A program made the translations under genes and the position numbers. Shown one piece after another: positions 8,201-13,488 of a DNA stretch of 15,357 bases. The notes under the pieces were generated by a model. That model did no database searches, was not told where the DNA came from, and was given only the letters and a program-made list of their open reading frames with translations. Origin of the DNA: Promethearchaeota archaeon (GTDB lineage Archaea; Asgardarchaeota; Lokiarchaeia; Sigynarchaeales; SOKP01); contig JAHLWJ010000085.1 in NCBI GenBank assembly GCA_019057975.1, positions 1 to 15,357 on the forward strand, read 5' to 3'. Within the stretch, counting starts at the first letter, position 1; each line of letters opens with the position of its first letter.

Positions 8201-8720
8201 TAACTCAAATTTAATGGAATTCTATACCCTTAATTATTTAACAGATGATTATAATAAGAGTTTCTTAGAATTACTGCCCCTTCCAGAGAATCAGGAACAG
8301 TATAAAAATGTGCTATCCCTTATCGGGCAGTATCAAGAATTCTCACAGATTACAAGTGGTAAAAATATTTTCAACTCAATTTCTAATTTTCTTGTCTATG
8401 AGGTATATTTTCATTCAAGGTTCAACTCAAACTTAGAGGAGCAAATTTATAATGAAGACAAATTATTTTTAGTTGATTATTTGTCCAAATTACTAAAACC
8501 TATTCCTTTTGATGAATGGATTAGGTTATATAAACAATCCAATATAGAAATACTGAGTAAGATAGAAAGTAAATCTCTTAATGAGAAAACTAAGGAGATA
8601 ATTGAATCTTTGAATAATATATATAGTAAGATTAAAAATACACCTTCTATTAAAGCAATAACTGATAAAATTGCCTCCCATTCATGGGTTAAAAAGATAG
8701 AATCAAGTATTTTAAGCTAA
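5253..8720 (+). CDS. Type IIG (Eco57I-like) restriction-modification enzyme, adenine methylase with N-terminal nuclease-like domain
   Basis: A 1155-residue single-chain enzyme. The N-terminal 170 residues look like a PD-(D/E)XK domain: PDF (D105), then LLIEVER with E121, then a helix GIDQVRKW (Q138). The usual Lys of ExK is replaced by Glu (E123). The helical part holds PYLNGGLF at 330-337, a hallmark of type IIG/Eco57I proteins. The methylase has TGSYYTP at 399-405 (motif X region), DNACGSGAFL at 471-480 (motif I, S-adenosylmethionine binding), GLDIIPTAIEICELRLWL at 534-551 (motif II) and NPPYG at 705-709 (motif IV, N6-adenine methylation). The C-terminal part (about 870-1010) with LFYLMSILNSNLMEFY looks like a TaqI-type target recognition domain. 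It methylates adenine in a specific site and, if the nuclease works, cuts unmodified DNA. It stands alone; no PglZ, PglX partners or specificity subunit are nearby, so this is not BREX or type I. Confidence 0.88.
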   Translation: MSGKDKFRVFYEKITSEFKDKFLPSKLIDNIFEVYRTDLNKIKERKSSSVSRSWFKVKAKPETYTKRAIERLFNEIGIPSTELIEEKALSSEKSVFSGKLDKYPDFMVPKGEGSAKSLLIEVERIGKSLTEKDEGIDQVRKWFGPKFEGLSEDYNALATNFSDWVFFRRKADEYGMEDVLVTPEQALEIISDTYFGKATVYSTESIERQYDKIEKFHKNFNERLGWIVKNLQGEPTKRRDIKVSGIPTRLSLILRKEIAIRYYRTIFFRLLFIKIIEEWKLIKRDPIRIIFDQSPSYHNPLFQQLIFDIFNKTDEERKDLDLLKTFLDLPYLNGGLFRRNEFEKIYPLKLSSAGFKDIWDILKKHSFTKDETGKEFLDPEVLGYIFEKTLDATGSRKSTGSYYTPKIITDHMSRSSIESLVTDRLNSILQKEEILNYSLENINEIEILENEIKNKVYIKLINILKDLKICDNACGSGAFLKSSGDMLLKIYKKVYQNFKWDLPYHSATKIEGTKRPFNDIYELKRYILQNNLYGLDIIPTAIEICELRLWLWLIQPPEGFSGEFLIEPLPNIDYNIQIGNSLIGFVKSKELGEGLLKWMTPKVMEYQKAIKEYYNEVSNSTISEEKKLELDELKKEAWFRLNAKLLDYYYDFIPPIIKKGNINASKREDINNSKKAFLESLFPFHWFISIYDVISKGGFDIIIGNPPYGNIFQKGSKMVYNKVFKTFNFRNPDIYHQFIEQAHRLLRNGGYISYIIPDTLLRKTQLTDLRKFFTTKTLVELIECGRVFKDVPSMQSIIIKCVKKRHNSYNHIIINSKKVEETLSIIKNQIYKVKEVSFSNIENDSAYRINHYTSKTKLEIIKYLNNTYHKIKDINELAITRGTEGSKSLLKDSVEDGYTEIIIPSSVDRNFINYCQKYFPLDKLTGKYYDHNKLLIIRIRNINIRPRLVCTVDNLKIACMKTLQFIYNKNNKDDDLFYLMSILNSNLMEFYTLNYLTDDYNKSFLELLPLPENQEQYKNVLSLIGQYQEFSQITSGKNIFNSISNFLVYEVYFHSRFNSNLEEQIYNEDKLFLVDYLSKLLKPIPFDEWIRLYKQSNIEILSKIESKSLNEKTKEIIESLNNIYSKIKNTPSIKAITDKIASHSWVKKIESSILS

Positions 8721-8758
8721 TCACTAACATTTGTAAGCACCCAAAAAAACTGGATACC

Positions 8759-8803
8759 TTTTAATTATTTTTATTTTATTATTATATCCTTCCTTGTTTT
8801 TTT
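8759..8803 (+). terminator. T-rich terminator after the restriction-modification gene
   Basis: Repeated T-runs, including a final run of seven, follow the stop codon at 8720 by 40-80 bases. This is a typical archaeal oligo-T termination region. Confidence 0.5.
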
Positions 8804-8838
8804 ACGCTTGTTTTAAACTTCAAATCTAACTTAGCGAT

Positions 8839-8883
8839 AGATTAAAATTCAGAAGACTTGCTAGCTTCGGTCGAATTTTATCT
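8839..8883. other. Hairpin in the intergenic region
   Basis: TAAAATTC (8843-8850) pairs perfectly with GAATTTTA (8873-8880). Inside, GAAG (8852-8855) pairs with CTTC (8865-8868). Outside, AGA (8839-8841) pairs with TCT (8881-8883) across a one-base bulge. It has no T-run directly after it, so it is not a classic terminator. It may be a small RNA or a decayed element end. The rest of 8804-8952 holds no gene that I can see. Confidence 0.35.
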
Positions 8884-8952
8884 TTCTTAGAAATTGAATT
8901 TAATTCGTCAGAACGATCTAAAAACACAGGGGGAGGATAGTCATCTTTTTCC

Positions 8953-8963
8953 TTTTATAAATA
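8953..8963 (+). promoter_or_regulatory. TATA box of the 72-aa membrane protein gene
   Basis: TTTTATAAATA lies about 60 bases before the ATG at 9017. This predicts a start site near 8985 and a leader of about 30 bases that contains the ribosome binding site GAAGG at 9000-9004. Confidence 0.5.
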
Positions 8964-9016
8964 ACGAATTTATAATTTTATTAGAAAAAATAATTAATTG
9001 AAGGTAGTTAAAAAAA

Positions 9017-9235
9017 ATGGATGTTGATACGTATTTTTCAAGTGTGGTGGCTGGTTTTGAGTTTCTAATAGCTTTAGGCTCACTTATCGGTTTATTTGGA
9101 TTGGTAGTGGGAGCTCTTTTGCTATTCTTTGGAGGAAGGCCTTTCAAAAGCAAAGGATTAAAAATTCTGCTTATTAGTATATTATTAGTGGTCGTTTGCG
9201 GTTTCAATGTGGGGATTAAATATTTTCGCCTATAG
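9017..9235 (+). CDS. Small two-helix membrane protein
   Basis: A 72-residue protein with two hydrophobic segments at about 13-39 and 48-66, joined by a short basic loop (GGRPFKSKG), and a short tail. It has a TATA box and GAAGG twelve bases before the ATG, so it is probably expressed. The segment order and loop resemble the last two helices of the 123-aa protein encoded convergently 6 bp away, which suggests a shared family. The function is unknown; no catalytic residue is visible. Confidence 0.65.
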   Translation: MDVDTYFSSVVAGFEFLIALGSLIGLFGLVVGALLLFFGGRPFKSKGLKILLISILLVVVCGFNVGIKYFRL

Positions 9236-9241
9236 TAAAAA

Positions 9242-9613
9242 TTAGTAAAAAAAATGATATCCTCTTTTATTCGACCCTCCAGTAAAAAAGCTAAATAAGT
9301 TTAAAGGATTGCTGAGAAATAACCCAATCACTACCATTAGAATTCCTATTAATATTATTTTAATGGAACGTCTACTAGACAAAAACATGCAAATCATACC
9401 TAAAACAGTAATTAATAAACCAAAGGTTTGAAGAAGAGTTCCAACGCTTTTTAATGGAGACAAACTAGAACTAATAAGATATCTCAGGTTACTCCCAAAA
9501 TAAGGGAAGACAAACAAAGCGAAAACAAATATTCCTATTGTAATCCACATTATTTTAGAACTTCTCCTTCCCCTATCCCTACCCGTAAATAGGCTGCTCT
9601 TTCTGCGACTCAT
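9242..9613 (-). CDS. Membrane protein with three predicted helices
   Basis: I choose the ATG at 9613 because an excellent Shine-Dalgarno site (AGGAGGG) lies just before it and the start then falls 16 bp after the upstream gene. A longer frame to 9682 would overlap that gene. The 123 residues have a basic N-terminus (MSRRKSSLFTGRDRGRRSSK), then membrane segments at about 21-38, 57-78 and 84-100, and a tail rich in Phe and Gly. The last two segments, with RRS between them, resemble those of the convergent 72-aa protein. It is the second gene of an operon with a beta-helix membrane protein. Function unknown. Confidence 0.7.
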   Translation of the reverse strand: MSRRKSSLFTGRDRGRRSSKIMWITIGIFVFALFVFPYFGSNLRYLISSSLSPLKSVGTLLQTFGLLITVLGMICMFLSSRRSIKIILIGILMVVIGLFLSNPLNLFSFFTGGSNKRGYHFFY

Positions 9614-9629
9614 GCGATACCCTCCTCTC

Positions 9630-10298
9630 CTAAACGACCTTAATAAAAGCGTTTGAAAATGCTTCTTTCTCTTGAATAGCAAAATTAAGATACTTATTTG
9701 GGGGGCTCTTATCCGCCTGATAACGTAGAGTTAACATGTATATCATCGCAATTGAAAGTAATATGCTCGAGAGTAGTATTATTATCGAATCAAAATTAAC
9801 ATACAACGCTAATAACGCACTAACGCCTACATAAGTGTATAACATACCAACTACTAGAAGAATCCAAATAGCGACAAACGATCTCCTTTCGTACATGTTA
9901 TTAATAAACTCAGTGTATTGTTTTTGTAAAACGCTATTATTTTCGAAAAAACAACTTCTACATAATAATTGCTGGGCGGTTATAATTGAATTATTTCTAA
10001 AAGTAAGGTTTCTACATCTTGCCATTTCTAAATCGCCGATGAAGCAGTTTTCAATTACGACGTTCTGCGAATTTAATATAAGCAGTTTAGAGATATTAAG
10101 ATTTTTCAAAACGAGATAGATTCCTTTTGTTTTTATCGAAAACTCCACGCATACATCGCCTAAATCGTCGATTATAACGGGTGAATCTTTAGTTCCCTCG
10201 CCTTTAAATCCTAATATTTTTTTTAAATTCATGAGTGTTTCCCTTACCAATCTATATTTTATCCTTCTTTTATTCAACTTTTCTAACATTTTTACCAT
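9630..10298 (-). CDS. Beta-helix-like protein with two C-terminal membrane helices
   Basis: A 222-residue protein. After a basic N-terminus, residues 30-45 read GFKGEGTKDSPVIID, the opening typical of right-handed parallel beta-helix proteins. Regular short strands follow with Asn at the turns (NSQNVVIENC, RCRNLTFRNNS, about 75-125). Two hydrophobic segments follow at about 139-165 and 168-190. The beta-helix part is short, about four coils, so it may bind rather than cleave a polymer. No signal peptide is seen, so the helices may anchor a cytosolic or a reversed-topology domain. It starts the operon with the 123-aa membrane protein. An in-frame ATG at 10289 is an alternative start; the one at 10298 fits the TATA box at 10342-10351. 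The beta-helix fold is inferred from the pattern. Confidence 0.65.
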   Translation of the reverse strand: MVKMLEKLNKRRIKYRLVRETLMNLKKILGFKGEGTKDSPVIIDDLGDVCVEFSIKTKGIYLVLKNLNISKLLILNSQNVVIENCFIGDLEMARCRNLTFRNNSIITAQQLLCRSCFFENNSVLQKQYTEFINNMYERRSFVAIWILLVVGMLYTYVGVSALLALYVNFDSIIILLSSILLSIAMIYMLTLRYQADKSPPNKYLNFAIQEKEAFSNAFIKVV

Positions 10299-10341
10299 CT
10301 TAAAATTTATTTATTTACTTTTAGTAACTCTATAAATTTGT

Positions 10342-10351
10342 TATATTTAAA
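10342..10351 (-). promoter_or_regulatory. TATA box of the beta-helix/membrane protein operon
   Basis: On the minus strand TTTAAATATA lies about 45 bases before the ATG at 10298, so transcription would start near 10320 with a leader of about 20 bases. Confidence 0.5.
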
Positions 10352-10469
10352 AGGAAAAATTGGAAAGAAAATAAAAAAATTTAACAAAAGCAAGCGAATA
10401 AGCCTATTATTAGAAAATCGTTGAATTTTTTCTGATCTAGATTCTGCTCCTACGGAGAAGATGACAATT

Positions 10470-10496
10470 GACTGATGGATATTCAGTCTTTTTTTT
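10470..10496 (+). terminator. Hairpin followed by eight T (intrinsic-type terminator)
   Basis: GACTGA (10470-10475) pairs with TCAGTC (10483-10488) around a 7-base loop, and eight T follow at 10489-10496. The T-run is on the plus strand, yet both flanking genes are on the minus strand. It would therefore end antisense transcription or an unannotated plus-strand RNA. Confidence 0.4.
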
Positions 10497-10501
10497 CCAT
10501 T

Positions 10502-10567
10502 CTAATTTTCCTTCATTGATTCAAGAACCGACTTACATCCGAATTTCTTGAAAGATTTCTTAGCCAT
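10502..10567 (-). CDS. 21-residue ORF with a ribosome binding site, downstream of the caspase gene
   Basis: ATG at 10567 to TAG at 10502-10504 encodes a basic 21-residue peptide that begins MAKKSFKKFGCKSVLES. GAGGAT lies about six bases before the ATG, a better site than most genes here have. It is 46 bp after the caspase stop codon on the same strand and could be the third gene of that operon. It could also be the broken start of a longer lost gene. Nothing else is seen between 10299 and 10613 except the promoter and hairpin listed. Confidence 0.35.
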   Translation of the reverse strand: MAKKSFKKFGCKSVLESMKEN

Positions 10568-10613
10568 TGGTTATCCTCTATGTGTACATTATATTCTTGG
10601 TAATTTTTTAGAT

Positions 10614-12245
10614 TCAATTAGATTTGTAAACCATTCTTAAGGCAGCCCGTGCATAAACATGGTTCGGGTCGATCTCCAATGTCCTTTTATAACAGCGGAT
10701 GGCTTCTTGATAGTTTTTTTGATCATAGTGGACACATCCTAAATTATACCATGATTTAGCGTAATTTGAATCGGTTTCCAATGACTTTTTAAAACAACGG
10801 ATGGCTTCTTGATAATTTTTTTGATCCCTGTGAATACCTCCTAAACCGGTCAATGAAAAAACATTATTCGGGTCGATCTCCAACGCCTTTTTATAACATC
10901 TGATGGCTTCTTGATAATTTTTTTGAATTTGGTGGACAGTTCCTAAAGCGGACCATGTATTAGCGTAATTTGGGTCGATTTCCAATGACTTTTTATAACA
11001 GCGGATGGCTTCTTGGTTTTTATTTTGAGCTTTGTGAACAAGTCCTAAATTGTACCATGCAAGAAAGTAATTCGAGTCGATCTCCAGTGTCTTTTTATAA
11101 TAGTGGATGGCTTCTTGGTAATTCTTTTGATCATAGTGGGCAAGTCCTAAATAATTCATTACAAAAGTATTATTCGGGTCGGTCTCCAATGCCTTTTCAT
11201 AACAACGGATGTCTTCTTTGTAATTCTTCTGATCATAGTCATCTGGTTTGATTTTTTCTGGTGAATCTTGAAAAATTTTATCACCATTCCTTTTGTCTTT
11301 AAGATCTTTTAATATGTCGTCAATTTCTTCAATTAAGTTTGAATTGAAATTTTTTTTTTTCATGCAATTCAAACGAGCTTCGTTTAATTCTTGAATTGCA
11401 TTTTCATAATCTCCTTTTTTAATGCACTTTTTTGCATAATTTACTTGATTTTCATATTTTATTTTTTCCTCAAATTCTTCTTTATCCAAGCAATTCAATT
11501 TTCCAGACGCGCTAGATTTTGGGTTGCGAACTAATTCAAGACTACCCCCGCTTTCAATTTTCCCTTCTGGAGTCTGGTTTTTTATATTTTCGTAGATATA
11601 ATTCTTAAGCATACTGAACGTTATTATCCCTTTGGTTCCAGTATCTGCCTTCCCTTCTTCAATACCCTCAATAAGAATTTCAGTAAAAAATGATTTGCGT
11701 TTTTCTAATGGTTCATCAATATTTTCAAAAGAAGTTTCATAACTTTGACATGAGGCAAGAAAGAAAAGTCCCTTGGCTGCATTTAATTCTTCGTTAATGT
11801 CCGATTCAATATCATCTTCTCCTCCTTTACCATAACCCCCGCTATGACAGGCATCAAGAATTACTATCTGAGCTTTTGTGCGACTATCTTCTAATGATTC
11901 TATCACAAATTGTGCTGATATTGATTTAAGCTTCAGATTTAAATAATCAGTTTCTTTAGTTATGAAGTAGAACTTTTTATTATGTTCCCATTTTCCCCAA
12001 TGTTTACCATGCCCGCTGAAGTAAAACAATAATATATCTTCTTGTTTTTTATTTGTGCAAAAGTCATGAATTTCCTCCCGTAAACCATTAAAATCTTTAC
12101 ACGGTGGTCTTATAATTTTGAAATCGCCATACTTCTCTAATAATTCTCCAAATTTCTTCGCTTCGTCTACTGGAGCACCCAATTCTTTAAAATTTTTTTC
12201 ATCATCGTACTTATTGATCCCAATTAGGAGAGCATATCTCGTCAT
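10614..12245 (-). CDS. Caspase-fold (C14) protease fused to six TPRs
   Basis: A 543-residue protein. Residues 1-243 are a complete caspase-like domain: YALLIGINKY at 4-13, LLFYFSGHG at 72-80 with catalytic H79, and VILDACHSGG at 128-137 with catalytic C133. Asp at 70 and 131 next to these motifs suggests, as in metacaspases/orthocaspases, a preference for Arg or Lys in substrates; this is inference. A charged helical linker (about 250-335) includes one TPR-like helix pair (YAKKCIKKGDYENAIQELNEA). Six 34-residue TPRs fill 337-540, each of the type YDQKNYQEAIRCYKK then LEIDPN. The ATG overlaps the stop of the EACC1-like gene by 4 bp (ATGA), so the two are translated together. By analogy with bacterial EACC1-caspase pairs it is likely a cell-death or conflict effector, with the TPRs as sensor or scaffold. 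No signal peptide or membrane helix is present. Confidence 0.88.
   Translation of the reverse strand: MTRYALLIGINKYDDEKNFKELGAPVDEAKKFGELLEKYGDFKIIRPPCKDFNGLREEIHDFCTNKKQEDILLFYFSGHGKHWGKWEHNKKFYFITKETDYLNLKLKSISAQFVIESLEDSRTKAQIVILDACHSGGYGKGGEDDIESDINEELNAAKGLFFLASCQSYETSFENIDEPLEKRKSFFTEILIEGIEEGKADTGTKGIITFSMLKNYIYENIKNQTPEGKIESGGSLELVRNPKSSASGKLNCLDKEEFEEKIKYENQVNYAKKCIKKGDYENAIQELNEARLNCMKKKNFNSNLIEEIDDILKDLKDKRNGDKIFQDSPEKIKPDDYDQKNYKEDIRCYEKALETDPNNTFVMNYLGLAHYDQKNYQEAIHYYKKTLEIDSNYFLAWYNLGLVHKAQNKNQEAIRCYKKSLEIDPNYANTWSALGTVHQIQKNYQEAIRCYKKALEIDPNNVFSLTGLGGIHRDQKNYQEAIRCFKKSLETDSNYAKSWYNLGCVHYDQKNYQEAIRCYKRTLEIDPNHVYARAALRMVYKSN
10626..11237 (-). repeat. Six tandem 102-bp units encoding TPRs
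   Basis: Each 34-residue TPR is encoded by a 102-bp unit, and the units remain very similar at DNA level: the strings coding for NYQEAIRC recur almost unchanged five times. Such similarity suggests recent duplication or ongoing homogenisation, so copy number may vary between strains. The third unit has KNQEAIRC at the same place. Confidence 0.85.
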
Positions 12246-12646
12246 TTCTTCTCAATGGACTTTTTTATTTTTTTGAAAAAACTAATAATCTTATTTTCTT
12301 CGATTTTTTTATAAGATATTTCTAGAGTTTCCGTAATTATAGTACCGTTCGGTAACTCAACTTTTTTTTTGAGGGTAACATTTTTCTGCTTATTTTTAAT
12401 CCATTGGATCAATAATTTGATGAAAGCTGTAATTGCTCCGGAACTTAGTAAGAGTTTCAATAATCCTTCTATGATTTCAACATCTTTTTCTCCAGGTTTA
12501 CTTTCTTTTTCTTCCTCTTCCACCCTCATTTCAGATTGTAACAAAGTTTTTAGATCCTTGTGAAACTCATGTTTAGATTCCTTATCCTCTTCGCTCAAAT
12601 CAATTATTAAATCAAAATCAATCTCTTCATTGATAATAGTTATCAC
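12242..12646 (-). CDS. EACC1-like effector-associated adaptor
   Basis: A 134-residue protein. A short N-terminal beta-helix part (MITIINEEIDFDLIIDLSEE) and an acidic linker are followed by a hydrophobic helix at 58-84 with the pattern SSGAITAFIKLLIQWIKNKQ, then a hairpin VTLKKKVELPNGTIITETLE. This Gly-Ala...Trp-Ile-x-x-basic helix followed by a strand with a Pro-Asn-Gly turn matches what I know of EACC1 (effector-associated constant component 1), which accompanies trypsin and caspase effectors in bacterial NTPase-linked conflict systems. It lies directly before and overlaps the caspase gene, exactly the expected partner. The start is GTG at 12646; GAAGG touches it, so the true start could be slightly downstream. 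The C-terminus is strongly basic. The family assignment is by pattern, not a search. Confidence 0.72.
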   Translation of the reverse strand: MITIINEEIDFDLIIDLSEEDKESKHEFHKDLKTLLQSEMRVEEEEKESKPGEKDVEIIEGLLKLLLSSGAITAFIKLLIQWIKNKQKNVTLKKKVELPNGTIITETLEISYKKIEENKIISFFKKIKKSIEKK

Positions 12647-12689
12647 CTTCTTTTCTTACAGAAATGTAACATTTGTAATATTGGTTCTG

Positions 12690-12702
12690 AGCTTTTAAAG
12701 CT
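12690..12702 (-). promoter_or_regulatory. TATA box within a 13-bp palindrome, EACC1-caspase promoter
   Basis: CTTTAAAAG on the minus strand lies about 48 bases before the GTG at 12646, giving a predicted leader of about 20 bases. It is embedded in AGCTTTTAAAGCT, two 6-bp inverted arms around one T, so a dimeric repressor at this place would compete with TBP. The palindrome also overlaps the stop of the gene remnant upstream. Confidence 0.4.
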
Positions 12703-13149
12703 TGCTGTATTTCATAAATGAAAAAAAAAAAAAACCTAACACACAAAACCACTCTTCTTCTGATTTATACCAACTTTTCATGAGAACATCGAAAAAATTT
12801 TCATCAAAAAAACCGGCATCCCAACGGTATTTTTGTCCTAAATACGACATATTTACGGGGGTTATGACTAAGGAAGCTTCTTTAATTCTAGGTTTTTGCT
12901 GAATATTATGACATTCTCCTTTGTTCTCGTATATCTCGCAATTTTTGCATTCAATTATTTGATCCCCTTGTCTGCATAAAGGACCTTGAGGTAAAATATT
13001 TCCAACCCTTTCTTCTTCGTAATTTTTCCCAACAGCATGATATAAACGGTCTTTAGGATAGCCTTTTTCAATTAATCGATGATAATCTTCATCTCCAAAT
13101 TTATTTGTGGATGTGAAAATAAATCATCTTTGGTTTTGATGGTTGGCAT
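12695..13149 (-). pseudogene. Frameshifted cysteine-rich gene remnant upstream of EACC1
   Basis: ATG at 13149 starts MPTIKTKDDLFSHPQ. At about 13098-13108 the sensible reading changes frame by one base and continues as FGDEDYHRLIEKGYPKDRL for about 135 codons to TAA at 12695. The second part contains four cysteines spaced C-x8-C-x2-C-x8-C (codons between 12976 and 12911), which suggests a metal or Fe-S site, and conserved-looking stretches such as VGNILPQGPLCRQGDQ. No ATG or GTG starts the second frame near its beginning. Near its end lies a run of 14 A on the plus strand (FFFF in the protein), which may hide a second shift. I do not recognise the family. It may be a true pseudogene, a sequencing error in a homopolymer (the shift is within AAATTTATTT) or, less likely, programmed frameshifting. 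Confidence 0.6.
12721..12734. repeat. Homopolymer of 14 A
   Basis: Fourteen consecutive A on the plus strand lie inside the C-terminal end of the gene remnant on the minus strand. Such a tract is prone to slippage in vivo and in sequencing. One extra base would join the remnant to another frame that runs to 12627, overlapping the EACC1 start. Confidence 0.8.
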
Positions 13150-13229
13150 AATAGTCAATATAATATTCCGTTTTTTTTTAGTGAAATTGATTTTTGGTTT
13201 GGAAATGCCTATTTTTTAACTATGACATA

Positions 13230-13358
13230 ATGAACAAATCGTGTTTAAGGGATAATTGGATTAAGATATTGAAAAAAGATGAAAAAAATGACCAAAAAAT
13301 AATCATAACGGCTTCATACTCGGAATTTAAGCAAGATATCCTACAAATCAACCATTAG
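13230..13358 (+). CDS. Possible 42-residue small protein
   Basis: ATG at 13230 to TAG at 13356-13358 encodes a charged 42-residue peptide with MNKSCLRDNWIKILKKDEKN at the start and KIIITASYSEFKQDILQ later. It is protein-like in composition but has no ribosome binding site and no homology I recognise. It lies in an otherwise empty stretch (13150-13488) between the gene remnant and the TFIIB-like gene. Confidence 0.3.
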   Translation: MNKSCLRDNWIKILKKDEKNDQKIIITASYSEFKQDILQINH

Positions 13359-13459
13359 ATTGAGTAATCATATTAACCTAAAAAACCTCTTATTTTTTAT
13401 TTGTAAGAATACAATTTTTGATCCTTTCAATTATTTAGATTGTATATTTAAAATTTTTC

Positions 13460-13469
13460 TTTATAAATA
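13460..13469 (+). promoter_or_regulatory. TATA box of the TFIIB-like gene
   Basis: TTTATAAATA is centred 25 bases before the ATG at 13489, so the message is predicted to be leaderless. This is also the main argument for starting the protein there. Confidence 0.6.
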
Positions 13470-13488
13470 CAAAAATAATCTCGTATTC

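Noticed and set aside
5253..8720. PglX of a BREX system
   Set aside because: It has an N-terminal nuclease-like domain and PYLNGGLF typical of type IIG enzymes, and no PglZ, BrxC, BrxL or BrxA/B genes are nearby.
10626..11237. Tandem repeats as a possible CRISPR array
   Set aside because: Units are 102 bp without unique spacers and encode TPRs in frame.
10970..11251. 93-codon plus-strand frame opposite the TPR region
   Set aside because: It mirrors the 102-bp repeats of the caspase-TPR gene and has repetitive, unlikely protein content; the minus-strand gene explains it.
10614..12646. Caspase-gasdermin system
   Set aside because: The 134-residue partner is too short and lacks gasdermin-like features; its helix and hairpin fit EACC1 better.
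12702..12902. 66-codon plus-strand frame
   Set aside because: It lies opposite the more protein-like frame with spaced cysteines and passes through the A14 tract as KKKK.
13360..13488. N-terminal extension of the TFIIB-like protein
   Set aside because: Begins with a non-ATG codon, is hydrophobic and lies over the TATA box; the ATG at 13489 fits a leaderless start.
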